Shown here in pieces: positions 23,305 through 35,966 of a stretch of DNA of 64,000 nt (its first letter is position 1; every line of letters begins with the position of its first letter). A program made the translations under genes and the position numbers. The stretch comes from Cryptomeria japonica. Taxonomy: Eukaryota > Streptophyta > Pinopsida > Cupressales > Cupressaceae. The stretch spans positions 475,226,573-475,290,572 of the forward strand of contig NC_081409.1 in NCBI RefSeq assembly GCF_030272615.1. Reading direction: 5' to 3'. The notes beneath the pieces were generated by a model. The model saw only the letters and a list, made by a program, of their open reading frames with translations, searched no databases and had not been told where the DNA came from.

Positions 23305-24440
23305 GATTATAATATATTTATTAATCACCACAACTAATACCATCAAATCAACAACTAAATTAAATTAAACATAACATACATCAAACCACACAAACCCTAT
23401 CAAGACAACTCTAGACCAAGAACATTGGAGTTCACATAGGACACTGACTAAGGTTAAGATATAGTAGGTCCTTAATGTCACCTCTGATAAACTACCATTA
23501 GGATTAAAGGCACACTCGAACTTGTAGAACCAAGTTAAGTCAATGTCTAGTACCTGCATCCTGCATAACACCAAACATCTATACACAATATACTTATAAC
23601 CATAAAATAAATGAGTAGATGAAAGAGAATCGCAACATCACACCCCACTCATATATGAGTGATGTGACATTGTCCCTTTCACATCCATAACAGTAAGAAA
23701 TAGAAAATATATAACATAATAAATGACATCAACATCATTCACATCTAATGTAGACACTAAATTAGGGTTAGCACAAGATAAATCATCATAATAAATAAAC
23801 ATGAACCATATCTCCTAAATAGTGAATAACCATGAAGCTAATCATGACCTAACATCAATAATAAATCCAAAGTATAGAATCAACATCATAATAATAATCA
23901 AAATGAATCCACTAACACAACTCCCTTTGGCCAATGAGAAAATTATATTTGATTTGACACATGTCACATCTTTGTAAGTGAACCCATGGAATATGAGGTT
24001 AGGTATCTCAAAATTTATGCCTCCATGGGTGAATCAAGTACATTGCATCTAGACATGCTGATGTGGAGCCCTCTATTTGGTCGGTGATGACAAGAATGCC
24101 ACCTTAGTTTGCTTGTTCTTGGTAGATCAACACAAAGTGTTTGAGAAATATTTCTTGATATTCAACATCTCCAGTTTAGTGTGATGATGTATCAAATACA
24201 ATATCAATATAAGGAGTCAAACAAGAAGCAAGGAATATCATAAGCATATAAAGTATCCACTAGTAATAGACATAACTCAACATAAAGGATGAATAAGGGA
24301 AAGTCACTACATTCTAACTTAAAATAATTTAAATGGGGGGTTGGTAGCTTTTTATATTTATAAAGCCTATCAAAGCATGTGAGGATTGTCTCCCCCTTTC
24401 CTTTCTTCCCAGGTTTCTAAGAGTTGTCACTTTTGCTAAA
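23305..24440. other. No gene seen
   Basis: AT-rich sequence continuing the target into which the Tat element inserted (the same site as 7155). No open frame of note. It is probably older repeat. Confidence 0.4.
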
Positions 24441-25740
24441 CTATTTTCTTTCCTTTTTTTCTTCTTCTTTATGATTTAATATTTCCTTATTGCTCTTTGG
24501 AAAAATATGGTTGAAACAATTCATGTTTTTTTTAATATTATTCAAATCACAGGAAAAAGGAAGGCCTTTAAAATCTAATGAATTTATAGCCTCGGGAGGA
24601 TTTGGCAACCTTTCTTCTTGCCCTTTTTCCCTTGCTTTGATTTTCTCTTTTAATTTATCCATACCAATTCTTCTATAGTTTTTATGTGAAGAATCATCTT
24701 AGTATTTTAAAGGGACTTGAGTGATGAGTTCTCACCTATTTTAACCAAGCTATCAACTTCATTGGAAACATTACTATGCTCGAAACATCTTTATCTCTTT
24801 CAATATTATCATTTGTATCCATTTGGTCTTTGATTGGACCATTAACCCCTATAGGAGGAGTCTCGACATTCTCACTACCTTCTTTTTCATCTTTATTAAT
24901 TTATTTCCCCCAAGATTACGACAATTGTTTGAGGAGTCATGAACTCCCATATTTTCAAAGGATGCCCCAAGGGTTTAGCTTTTTAAATTTATTGAGTCTA
25001 GAACAATTCATTTTTGGTGTCTGCAAATTTTACAAAGATAACTTGAATCTAAGCTCCCCAAAGCTTCAACTTCACAATGGAAGGATTTTCTTCCAACTAA
25101 AATTTAATTATTTCAAGAATTTTAACCCCACTGTTGAGAGATACAAGTATTCTAGTAATTATTTGTGGCAAAGTATATCCATATCTACAATTGTAATGTT
25201 CTACCAATAGGTTTTGAAAGGCAGTTTCTAATATTCAACCATTAGGAACAAAGAAAAACCTAATTTCCTCTTGAGTGGTCTTTGGATAACAAGCCACAAC
25301 TTTGAACAACGATTTACCTATATTCCAAAAAGCCTTTTCCAGAACCCTTTTTTTTGGCATGTTATGGTTCTTTAAAAATCCAACAAAGAGACCTTTTTGT
25401 ATCATTCCACTAAATGAAATATACATTCACAATTCCCTTCCCCATACATTATTCAAACAATTATAAAAAAATTTCCTGGAGGAAATGTTATTAACATCTA
25501 TAAAAGCCAACAAGACAACATTATTTATTACCCCTATTTTATTCTCTTTTGACAACATTTCAACATTCCTCATTACCTCTTTTGTTTGCTCCTGAGTCAA
25601 CTTCTTTGTTGTCTCCTCCAAATCCCACATTGTACTCAGTGTCTTCAGGTGGTTCCTTTTGTTTCTCACCTTGCAAAGATTCTTTAAATGTTCTTTCTCC
25701 TTAATTTACCTCTTGGAATCCCCTCCATCAACTAACAAGC
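24441..25740 (-). pseudogene. LINE ORF1-like remnant
   Basis: On the minus strand a frame opens at 25669, passes a TGA at 25427-25429 and continues to 25235. It includes FVGFLKNHNMPKKRVLEKAFW and NIGKSLFKVVACYPKTTQEE. That block looks like the nucleic-acid-binding domain in ORF1 of plant LINEs (DUF4283-type), where a 'G(x)LP..W' and 'IG..LG' pattern recurs. Lower-coordinate parts carry coding-like patches in other frames, ending in a Lys/Glu-rich tail (24441-24662). The match is by general pattern only, and it may be another protein. Confidence 0.3.
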
Positions 25741-28700
25741 CACTAGTTGAAAATGCTCACATAGATGCACTTAATATATATGTGTGAGCATAGATAGGAC
25801 TAGAACCTCAATAAGGACAAACTATACCAAAACTACATGTCAAATATCAATTTAATAAGATCAAAACAAAAGAGAAAACCATGGACAAAAAGTCAAAACA
25901 TAAATCTATGACACACAACCTTGCCAAAGTATCAAACAAACAAAAGAAGAATGATCCTTGCCTACAAAATAAACCAATTAGTGGATGAGAAGAAGCTTAT
26001 ATCAAGTTGCACGTGAGCAACCTCAAACTCTATTTGGATAGACTGTGCTTTATGAAAGCTCTAAAAACTCTTTATCATCTATGCAAAACCTTAAACTTGA
26101 GAAATCTAAACATAAAGATCATCGTAGCACTACTCTCATAAGGGCATTAACAATCATGACAACATAAACACGAGTTAGAGTTGGGAATTCCATCTTTTTT
26201 AATAGAATGTTTTATATTTTGTATCTATAAAAAATATTCTCACCTTTCTTTTCTCTCTTGGTTAAATTCTTATACTATCTTGTATTGCGGTCTACTTGAT
26301 TGTGGAGCATTGAGTATGGTGGATATCGATGGTAGAGAAACTTTTTTGTTCAAGTTGTTCAAACCTTCTAGAGATCCAAGATCTAAAAGTCCAATTTTTA
26401 TGGGGTGTAGAAAGGGGTAAGGAGTTGAGAGTTATCTATCAACTTTGTACATGAGAATTTAGGCACCTGAGAAATTCAAGCAATCTTCGCTGGGGTGAAG
26501 AATTCATGGTTTGATCATTATGATTTATTTTGAGCCCCGCATAATGAAATTAGTGATAAGAAAGGGCAACTTTCATGGGGTCTAGGAAGAGGGGTGAGCA
26601 AAATCCAAGAGTTATCTCTCAATTTTGGACCCAGAAATCTATAAAACCCCATATTAAGGAATAAGGTTGTCTAGAAAATAAATAATTTTTTAGAGATAAT
26701 TTTCTAGAAAAAGAGAAAAAACTAGAAGATGTCCAAAAAAAAGAACATTCTAGTTTTAGAATTATAAGTTTCTTAGCTCAACTATAAATATGAAGTTGTT
26801 CATTGCAAACAACAATGTAATACAATGTAAAGCAATGCAATGCAATATAATTGTGAGGCCCTACCCCGACTCATCCTAGCATTTCAGTGATTTTCATGTT
26901 GAGACTATTATGGATGCTTTATTTTTATGCATTATGGATTTAGAACTTATATGATTCCATGATTTGGATAACAGTGATATATATTGATGCTTCATTTCTA
27001 TGTATTATAGATATAGATCTCTATATGATTCTAGAATAGGATAAATTTGGGATGATGTATGTCATTATTGGATTTGCAGGACTTTACTATGATGATAGAA
27101 ATAGGATGCATGTTTTATGTATGGATCAAAATTATGAGGATTATGATAATTGCTTATGTGGATTTATTTGGATATAAGATATATCGATTTGTTTAAATGT
27201 AAATTGTATGCAGAGTGTTTGATGTGTATTCTTATTCATATGTTTAATATTATATGAGGTTATTTGGAATTACTAATGTGTAATTGAGATGCGCAGGAAA
27301 ATTATCCATGTGACCATGGAAACATTATGGAGAACCAAACCTAGGCCTATGTACGTTCATAAAACCAGGGGTTGTCTATTTAGAGGGACAACACCCCGTA
27401 TGTATGGTATTTTATTTGTGGAAGTAAATGTTGCATGTGTGTTGAATTGAATTATTAATTTGTGTAAATCCAACAAGAGACAAATTTCAGGTGTAATTTT
27501 GTAAAGTATTTTATTGTATCACTTGACACATGTGTTGATTTATGTCTTGATTTTTGACTTGTCTCTTGGAGGGAGTTGTTTCAACCATAGCTTTTTCAAA
27601 CATTTGAATGTGGTTCCAAATTTCCCTTGGGTAGAGAGTCTTTGGAGTGGTCAACTCAGGTTTGACCCGAAAATTAACTTCAGATGGGTTTATAAGGGGT
27701 CAAATGGACTCCTAGGGGTAGTTTAAAGGTGTTTCCTTAAGTCCATAAGGTATACCTATGGGTTAGGAGTATTTGTAGGCATGTGTCTACTCCCATGTGA
27801 CTGTTTAGTCACCTCAAAAAGTGAGTTTCCTAAGGTGAGCGAAAATTCAAAATTAGAAGGTGTCATCTAGGTTAGATAACCTTCCCTTTTGATGTGAGAT
27901 CCTTTTTCCCACTTTCTCTTACTTTTTCCTTTTTCAGTTTTAGAAACCTGTGAGAACTCTCACTGAGGTCTTTTTAGGAAAGAATGAGAGACTTTGTGGG
28001 TAATCACCCACTCTCCATTTTGGAGATCATGCAATTTTGAAAAGAATAGTTTTGGGATAGAATTTTGGCTAAGTGTAGAAGGAAGAATTGTGGAATTGGA
28101 CTGCTCATCCTCAAACTAGTTCTAGAAAACTTTGGGCAGATTGAAGGTTGGTTCATCTTCTCCTTTTGTTTCTTTTTACGTTGCATGTTTATGTTGGAAA
28201 GATTGTTTGTATGTAAAAGTTGTTTCCTTGTATTTTCTTTTGTGAAAATTATTATGCGACCTATCTTTTATTCTTTTATGCATTTCCTGTGATTTGGGAG
28301 TAACCAAGGCCTTCTACTCTTGGGAGAGTAGGATGGTCTTGCGGGTGGTAGGAGTTTGACAGCCCTTGAGTGAGAGGCTCTCATTATGAGAGTGATCTCA
28401 AGGGGTGTATATGTGACCCTTGCTGCATGGCCTGGTTTATGCATTTGGGGGTCATAAGGAGGGAAAGTATGGCTTGAATGCCTTGGGGGGCATAAGGATG
28501 TGGGGTTAATGAAATTTTGATATATCTTTGTTGCCATGAGATGGATTTGTGATCTACCATTCTTGCAGTCTCCTCAGGGTATTTGGTCCACTATCACCCA
28601 TGTAAAAACATCACATTTTGTGATGAAGTGTAGCCTTGGTTGGGAAAGTGTTTGTTGTAAGTTTTTCCCTTGCTTGTTGTGTTTGCATGTGTGTAACCTA

Positions 28701-29683
28701 TCTAGGGCTTGGTTCTCCAAGCTCGGGGGTGGCTTCTAGTAAGCCTAGGCTAGGAGGTGAGCACTCCATGATTTATTTGTAGGATTGCTTGGAAAGAGAA
28801 GAAAAAGACAAGCTAGGAGTTGCTGGATTTACTTGATTTGCAGAAAAAGATAAGGGAATGGGATATTTTATATTTTAGTTGCAGCAATGAAAAAGGAAAG
28901 CTATATGTTGTATTTATTTTTAAAAAAATGTATTCATGTTATTTAAAGTCCTCATTTAATAGAAATGAGAGACTAGATGGGTATCTCACCCATTTGTAAT
29001 GTTGACTATATTGTATTTTAAATATGCTTTAAAGAAATGCATTATTTTTATTAAGCTATTACTGCAAAAAAGAAAATAAAAGTTCAATTTATTTTTATTT
29101 TTGGATTAAGTTCCTATAGTTATGGAAATAATATTTGTTGTATGCATGTTATTTCTGAAAATAAAAGTTCAATTTATTTTTCTTATGCATATTGAAATAA
29201 TGAAAATGAGTAAAGTAGTAAGCTTGCATGTTAGTAAGAGAAAATTAAGCATTTAGTTCTAATCATTTATTCCCAAATACATATCATGGTTAAATAGATC
29301 TAACATGCCTATCTCTAAGGTTAATTTAAATAAATCTGGATTAATGTAGTTGTTGAATATAGTTTATTAAATTCTATAATTTTCCCTTTTATTTATCGTA
29401 GAAAATAAATCTAAAATTAGTAGTCTATCTCTAAAGTTAGCAACTAGATTGTCAATAGAAAAAGAAATACTTTATTTAAATCTATTAGTTTTGAAAACCT
29501 GCTTTATGTGATGAAAAAAATATATACAGATTGTTTAAAGTAAATAAAAGTAATTTTTTTTGCCTCTATTTCCATGCTGTCAATACATGGTTAATTTTTG
29601 CAAAATTTTAGAAAGCAAGAAAATAGATTCATATTTAGTTAAGTTTGAAACTAAATCTACCCCTAACTTTATCATACATATAG

Positions 29684-29933
<250 letters not shown>

Positions 29934-30029
29934 CAAAAAAAATAAACAAAAAAATATATATAAATTTTTTTTCTTGGGTGCCAAACCCTACCCCAAGGGG
30001 ACTCGGAGCCGAGGCTCCCATGGTCTCCC

Positions 30030-30250
30030 CTTAGGCAGTGCAAGGTCTCTGTGAGCCACGTCCCACAAAGACGCTGCAGGTGCTACTATGGGCTGCGGTC
30101 CATAGAGGCACCATAGCACCACTGCGGGCCACGCCTTGCAGAGGCGACCGTGGTCGCCGCTGCGGGCCGCGTCTCGCAGGGACGCTGCGACGTTTTTGTG
30201 GGCTATGACCCGTAGTGGCACCGATGGCAACACTGCGGTGGCTACGCCCT
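30030..30250. repeat. GC-rich minisatellite, units of about 36 bp
   Basis: About six imperfect units of 30-38 bases share TGCGGGCC-CG-C and GCAGAGGCGACC or GCAGGGACGCTG. The block is strongly GC-rich inside a very AT-rich LTR. It is non-coding in all frames. Confidence 0.6.
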
Positions 30251-30335
30251 CAAAATGCTACCCCCCTGTGCAAAACCTCCGCCATGGCTTCCTCCTCCTT
30301 GCATTCAATCCCTCCGCCCTGCACAAAAATGTAAA

Positions 30336-30360
30336 ACCCTAACCCGGTTTGGGTTAGGGT
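30336..30360. repeat. Telomere-like inverted repeat
   Basis: ACCCTAACCC, a 5-base loop GGTTT, then GGGTTAGGGT: 10-bp perfect arms. The arms resemble telomere repeats but lack the plant TTTAGGG register in tandem, so this is a hairpin and not a telomere tract. Confidence 0.8.
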
Positions 30361-30490
30361 AGTTTTGAAGTTGTAAAGAAAAATATGGAATTGGAAGGCA
30401 TTTTATAATATTTTTAATTAGGTTACATAGATACTTTTATAATAAAGTTTGGTTAGAAAATAAATATCCACATATACAAATATATATGTG

Positions 30491-30493
<3 letters not shown>

Positions 30494-30527
<34 letters not shown>
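30494..30527. repeat. (AT)n microsatellite
   Basis: About 16 AT units inside the solo LTR. Confidence 0.9.
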
Positions 30528-30530
<3 letters not shown>

Positions 30531-31338
30531 TAAATTATGAATGTATAAATTTAACTTGAGTTTAATTGTTTTAATTAAACATTCATATTTTATATATATG
30601 TTATATAAACATTTAAATATAACGTTTAAAATTTTAAATTATTTTGGAGTAAATCTTTTAGGAAATTTATAATGACTTCGTAAGTTATTTTGGCCACAGG
30701 GGATTATTTTTTTAGTTCACCTAAATTTAGGCTTGACGAGAAAAAACTTTATAGGGCAAATTTTATTATGGAATTATTTAGCCCTTTAGTTAAATTTTAG
30801 ACATTATAATTATTGTTAAAATAATTCATGGGATTTAAAAATCCAATTGCTAGAGTAATTTAATTAATTCCTACAATGATTAAAAAGAATAATTGAGATT
30901 AATAATATCCATTGTCAATAAATTTAGGGGATTTTGCTTAAATGAATTTATTATTTAATTAATTAATGAGATAATAATAAATTCTTTGGAGAGTTAATTT
31001 TCCGCATGCAAATTAGATTATCCTGCTTACTTGACATAGTGGTTTAAATTAACTTTAATTGAAGAAGAATTCGAATGTAGTTAAGACAAGACTTGATACT
31101 GCATTACTTTAGCAAACTTAGTTTTATTAGGACATGTTTTAAAAAAAAAATTATTCCATTCGTGCTCAAAAGTTTGGGCATGACAATAATGTTATGCAAT
31201 GTAACATGGTTGTATTTTGTTGGACTGTATACAATAATATATATATATTTTAGTCATTTCTCTATGATCTAATGCTTAGTTTTTCCCTATTTTGTGTTGT
31301 CATTTCAGTTCATAGTTTGTTTTGGGCTTATTTTTACA

Positions 31339-31353
31339 TGGTATCAGAGCTGG
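31339..31353 (+). other. Primer-binding site, initiator-Met tRNA type
   Basis: TGGTATCAGAGCTGG follows directly after the LTR end TTTTTACA. TGGTATCAGAGC is the standard complement of the plant initiator methionine tRNA 3' end and is used by many Copia and chromovirus elements. Confidence 0.9.
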
Positions 31354-31434
31354 AGTTAATTTATACTTTTTTTAACAAGGTTGAAGTGTTGTTGAATTGA
31401 TATTTGTTTAAAACCTAATATATTTTCTGCTCAC

Positions 31435-31975
31435 ATGGGCTCTTCAAATGAAGTTTTGCCTATCTTTGATGGAAGTGTTTTTGCAGATTGGAAGATTGTA
31501 GTCAAGAATGCTTTAAGAGAAAAAGTTTTGTGGAGGATAGTGAACAAAGAAATTGGAGAAAATTAATCTAGAAAAGAAAAGGAGATATGGAAATGCAAGC
31601 TGGAGCAAGATAGAGGTATCATTCGTAAAGCCTTGAGCCCTAATATTAATAGAAGATTTGTTGATATTGATGATCTAATAAAGTTGTGGGAAAATTTAGA
31701 TAAATATTATAAAGATGTAGATATTGTGAGTATGTTTACTATAGGAGAAAATTTAGTGAACTTAGATCTTGTTGATTTTAAAAAATGAGTGATTACTTTA
31801 ATGAACTTACATGTTTAAATGCCCAGATGAAGAAAATAGATGTTGAATATGCAAAAAAGGATTTTTATTTGATTGCAATGGTTGAAAGTAAGCTTCTGTA
31901 GCCATACAGGGTATTTAAAGAATCAAGGAAAAGGATTATTTAATTAAATCCTAATGCCCCCAACAAACTTTTGAT
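31435..31975 (+). pseudogene. Copia-style gag fragment
   Basis: The ATG at 31435 opens MGSSNEVLPIFDGSVFADWK. It continues with NALREKVLWRIVNKEIGEN, a TAA, then a helical part (IIRKALSPNINRRF, LIKLWENLDKYYK) and, after a frameshift near 31785, SDYFNELTCLNAQMKKIDVEY. The FDG-x-FADWK start and the later 'LWENL' and 'YFNEL' blocks match the UBN2-type gag of Ty1/Copia elements. Gag forms the particle. No zinc knuckle, protease or Copia integrase follows. The next recognisable code is Gypsy RT. Confidence 0.6.
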
Positions 31976-31994
31976 CAATTTGTAAGTCAGTTTT

Positions 31995-33331
31995 AGATGT
32001 AAAAGCTCAACTTGTTAAAGAAGGTTATATTAAGAAGAAAAACTCTTAGAAGATGAGTTTATTCACCCTATTGATTAGTCTCCTCGGATTTTGAATATTG
32101 TTGTCATTGCTAAACTAGATAGTAAAATTAGAATGTGTAATGACTTTCAAGATCTCAATAAGACTTCCTTGAAAGATGTTTTTTCCACTTCTGAACATTG
32201 ATATGATAGTTGATTCCACTATTGGTCATGCTTTATAATATTCTATGGATGGCTTTTCTGGATACAATCAAATCTTTATTAGCCTCAAGATCAATATAAA
32301 AGTACATTTACAACTTATTGGAGTAAATTTTGTTGGGTTGTGATGCATGTTGGATTAAAGAATGTTGGTGCAATTTATCAATGCACTATGCCACTTACCA
32401 TTCATGAACATATGCATAAAAACTTGGAAGATTATGTTGATGATATTCTAGGTAAGTCTATCTCTCACCAAGATCATGTCAAGATCCTTCACCAAATTTT
32501 TGAAAGAATCCATAAATACAACATGCACTTGAATCCTTGAAAATGTGTTTTTGGTGTGGATAGTAGAAAACTACTAGGATTAATTATCTTGCATCATGGT
32601 ATTGAGGTGGATACAAAGAAAATAGATGTCATTATGAGCATGCTACCTCCTTGAAATAATTCTCAATTGTAAAGTTTACAAGTAAAAAAAATAGGCTATT
32701 TGTAGATTTGTTTCACAACTTGCAAATCAAACTTTCTCTTTTACTCAATTGCTTATAAAGGATACTACTTTTTAATGGAGTGAATATTGTCAAAAAGATT
32801 TTGACTATTTAAAATTATATTTGGCTAATCCTCCTATTTTACAACTGGTTATTCCTAATCAACCCTTCCTTCTTTATATTGTCTCTTCTTCTCATGCTCT
32901 TGTAGCTTTATTGGTGCAACATAATAGTGATGTTAAAGAATGTTTTCTTTATTAAATAATCAAGTGTGATTATGAGGTATAATATATTGTGATATAAAAG
33001 CAATGTATTATTATTGTTTTTGCAACCCAAAAATTAAGGCATTATCTTTGAAATGGTGAGATGCATGTTATAATAAAATTTGATTCTTTAAAACATCTCT
33101 TTTATAAAACTAATCTCTTTGGATGCCTAGTGAAATGGGTTATATTATTATCTGAGATTGACCTTAATTTTGTTTCTCAAAAAGGAATTAAAGGATAAGC
33201 TTTAATCGATCATTTGGTTGATGCTCCTTCTCCTGTTTCTCTACCAAACTAGGATTCATTTCCTAATGATTTTTTTCTTCCTTTAGATGTCCAGAATACT
33301 TGAGAATTTTACTTTAGTTGATCTAAGTGCC
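31995..33331 (+). pseudogene. Tat-type RT and RNase H remnant, truncated
   Basis: Shifted frames give, in order, QLVKEGYIKK, RMCNDFQDLNKTSLKD, DMIVDSTIGHAL, SMDGFSGYNQIFI and then NLEDYVDDILGKS. The YVDD active site is intact at 32433-32444. Next come CVFGVDSRKLLGLI, RNase H patches (NQPFLLYIVSSSHALVAL, KWVILLSEIDLNFVSQKGIKG) and the first strand of a second RNase H. It is cut at 33331 by the LTR of element X. Many stops and at least three frameshifts. The family matches the Tat clade of the intact element but is a different, older copy. Confidence 0.75.
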
Positions 33332-34504
33332 TGTAGAAGGGGGGGGGGAATGAACCACACTAACATACATATAACAACCTCTCAGGGACTCACTAATCTA
33401 CCTCTCCACTCAGGATGACTACAAAGCCTAAGGTTGTCGAGTTACCCCATAGATGACATTGAATGTGTCACAAAGATCTTATAAAGACTTCTTATATCTC
33501 TCTATCCAAGGATGCAGATGTGGGTCATAGACAACAACACAACATGCTGGCATCATGTACAAATAGAGTGTAGAGTTTGTACAAAAAATGTAGAGCAATG
33601 GATATGTACCCCAAATAGGTTTTAAACTAAACAAATGAAAAACAAAAGAGAAAATTACTATAAAGGAATAAAAGGAAAGGAAAGGAAGATCTCACAATTG
33701 GTAAAAAATTGAAGACTCCAACAATAATCTCTTTGCCAACAAAATCTATACACAAGCAAGCGAGGTTGGGTTTGTGTTTAGAGGTTTGCCACAATTAGAC
33801 CCCCATTTTGGTATTTCCACCTCCATGGACAAATAGATTGATTGATTGATAAATCAATAATGAAATAGAAAGTAAAATATGATATAAATATGCTAATGGA
33901 GATAATAAAGAAGACAAAATAAGTACTCCCATTCCACACCCAAATCCAAGATCTCACTAAGTGAAGAAGATGAAGCACCAAATCCTCCTCAAAGTACAAG
34001 AATAATGAGAGTCTCAAGCATGAATTTCAAAATGTGAGAGAAAAATGCATGCAAGAGAGCCAAGAGTGCTGGAAACTATGAACAAAGAGCTAAAGAGATT
34101 TTCTAAAGAGTCCTAGAGCTTTTGATAGATTGAATATAGTTCCTAAAGAGATCATCCATACCAAAAAAATTTCTCAAAAAGGAAGATATTCATGTTGGTA
34201 ATGAAACGACATTGATGGGAGTGGGAAGAGGTGTTATGAACTCTACCGATCATAGGCATAATTCTCAAATGACCACCTTTAATCTACAAATTCGCAAGAC
34301 GCTAGGATGATGTGCAAACAGCTCCATGGCACGCTAGTGTCCACAAGTCAAATATTCCATAAAGTCCAAAAAAATCCAAAGCTAAGGCTGACAAGGCAAG
34401 ACAAGCAAAAACAAGACAAAGAGATAAAGGAGTTCTCTAATCAACATTAAGCAAAGGCACTTATGTAGCATGGAGTCAAACAGGGTGTAATTTATAACAC
34501 TACA
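33332..34504 (-). repeat. 3' LTR of a minus-strand element (X)
   Basis: Bounded by TG at 33332 and CA at 34504, 1173 bp. On the minus strand it starts TGTAGTGTTATAAATT directly after a polypurine tract (34505-34519) and ends next to a C10 run (G-run 33338-33348 on plus). It interrupts the RNase H code of the Tat remnant, so it inserted later. Its other LTR is not in the window, so boundaries rest on the TG/CA ends and tract only. Confidence 0.6.
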
Positions 34505-34519
34505 TTTTTCCCCCACTTT
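34505..34519 (-). other. Polypurine tract of element X
   Basis: On the minus strand AAAGTGGGGGAAAAA precedes the LTR start TGTAGTG. It sets the orientation of X. Confidence 0.65.
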
Positions 34520-34748
34520 AGCAAGCATATTATTATCACAAGATGTGCGCTAAAGTAGAGATATTTTACCAAGATACAAAGGGGAAACAAAATCCTCTAA
34601 TCATTTAGAGTAACCCCTAGAGAAGACACCTAAACCTTCATAAGATGTTGGTAGGTTGTTTCATCAAAAACATGTTAGTTGCAGACAAACAAAAAAGAAA
34701 AAAATTCAATAAAATGATACAAATCAGACACTGAGATAACAAGATAAC
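34520..34748 (-). mobile_element. 3' interior of element X, interrupted
   Basis: Short piece of X between its polypurine tract and the NA1 insertion. It resumes after NA1 at 42367. No coding sequence. Confidence 0.5.
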
Positions 34749-35916
34749 TGTTGGCATTTTGTTGATTGTCATTGATGGACACACACTTTCTTGATGTATG
34801 AGTTATGCTCAATCGATAATTGCTCCAAACTGGTATTGTGTATTATTGTGTGTATAGTCTTTAGACTATTGGTGTTTTGCAGAAAATGGTTTATCGGTCA
34901 CAGGCAGTATGAAGACCCCAAGTGGTACGAGGATCCCAAGCAGTTTGAGAAGCTCAAGCGGTACGAGGATCCCAAATGGTTCGAGGAGCTTCAAGTGGTA
35001 TGAAGGAACCAAGTGGTAGTTAACTTTTGATCAGAACACTATGATCTACCAGTCTTCATTTTTGACAATTGGTAATCAGTATATTGTATTAACCGGTAAT
35101 ACTATAATGTGAGATGAGTTATCATCCACCGACACTTTGGTGGTGATTTTGTGTCATGTTACAAAATGTGTCTAGATGCACTGAACCTATGAACTTGTAG
35201 TCTAATTCTCTTAGACCGACATGAAATAAGTTTCCTTTATAAGGACATCATGTCTAGGGTTTGCATGTGAGATGTGTGATATGTGTAAGAGACAAAGTAT
35301 GAGACATTGTGCGATCATTGAAGAGAAGATTAGGTCTGTGTGAAGAGATAGAGTATGGAGATATTGAAGACTAAAGTAATGCTGAAATGCATTAATAATG
35401 AGTTGTCAAGGATCTAACTAAGCATACTGTGCTATTATCTAGATCATTCACTTGTTGATTACTAATATCTTCGACAAGTCTGAAACCCTTAATCGGGTAG
35501 GCCCAACAAAGCCTTTGTAAATCCTGTAACAAGGTGGTTCACAATTATGGATCTAAAATCCTTTAACAAGGTAGTCTTTAACATGACTTATCTCCTAACA
35601 GAGATCTAGATTCCTAACAAGATCTATTCTGGTGAAGAACATTGTATGACCTTAACCGGTCTGGTTTCTATTCTGCAGATAGTTACTTGTGAGTTTCTGC
35701 TCACCGTGGTTTTTCCCATTTGGGTTTCCACATCAAATATCTTGTGTTATGGTGATTGTGCTCTTGTGGGTGAATGCTTTGTTTTCTATTTGGTTTTCAT
35801 TTATCTTAACCAGTTTATTAGTGAATCTGTTGTACCGATTATCTGCTAAATTGTTTAAAAGTTTGTTTATAGTATTTTTTGGTATACTAATTCACCCCCC
35901 CTCTTAGTATTCATCA
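34749..35916 (+). repeat. 5' LTR of NA1
   Basis: 1168 bp, matching 41174-42366 at roughly 94% in the first 170 bases by eye. TATA-type box TTTATAAG at 35236-35243, followed by a purine-rich stretch that could hold the transcript start. Contains the 18-bp repeats at 34905-35012. Confidence 0.9.
34905..35012. repeat. 18-bp tandem repeats in NA1 LTR
   Basis: Units such as AAGTGGTACGAGGATCCC, AAGCAGTTTGAGAAGCTC, AAGCGGTACGAGGATCCC and AAATGGTTCGAGGAGCTT alternate, giving a 36-bp higher-order repeat. The 3' LTR has the same array at about 41341-41450. The array is open in one frame (K-x-Y/F-E-x-x hexapeptides), but it lies in the LTR and is more likely a promoter repeat than a gene. Confidence 0.8.
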
Positions 35917-35918
35917 AT

Positions 35919-35931
35919 TGGTATCAGATTC
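35919..35931 (+). other. Primer-binding site of NA1
   Basis: TGGTATCAGATTC starts two bases after the LTR end. It matches the initiator-Met tRNA complement for ten bases, then diverges. Confidence 0.8.
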
Positions 35932-35966
35932 AATCTTTCTATAAGTCTAACCACTTGGAAGGAGAT

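Noticed and set aside
35646-35907. Hydrophobic ORFs repeated at 42093-42357 and 43196-43457, looking like membrane proteins
   Set aside because: They lie in the NA1 LTR and its duplicated copy; the repetition comes from LTR identity.
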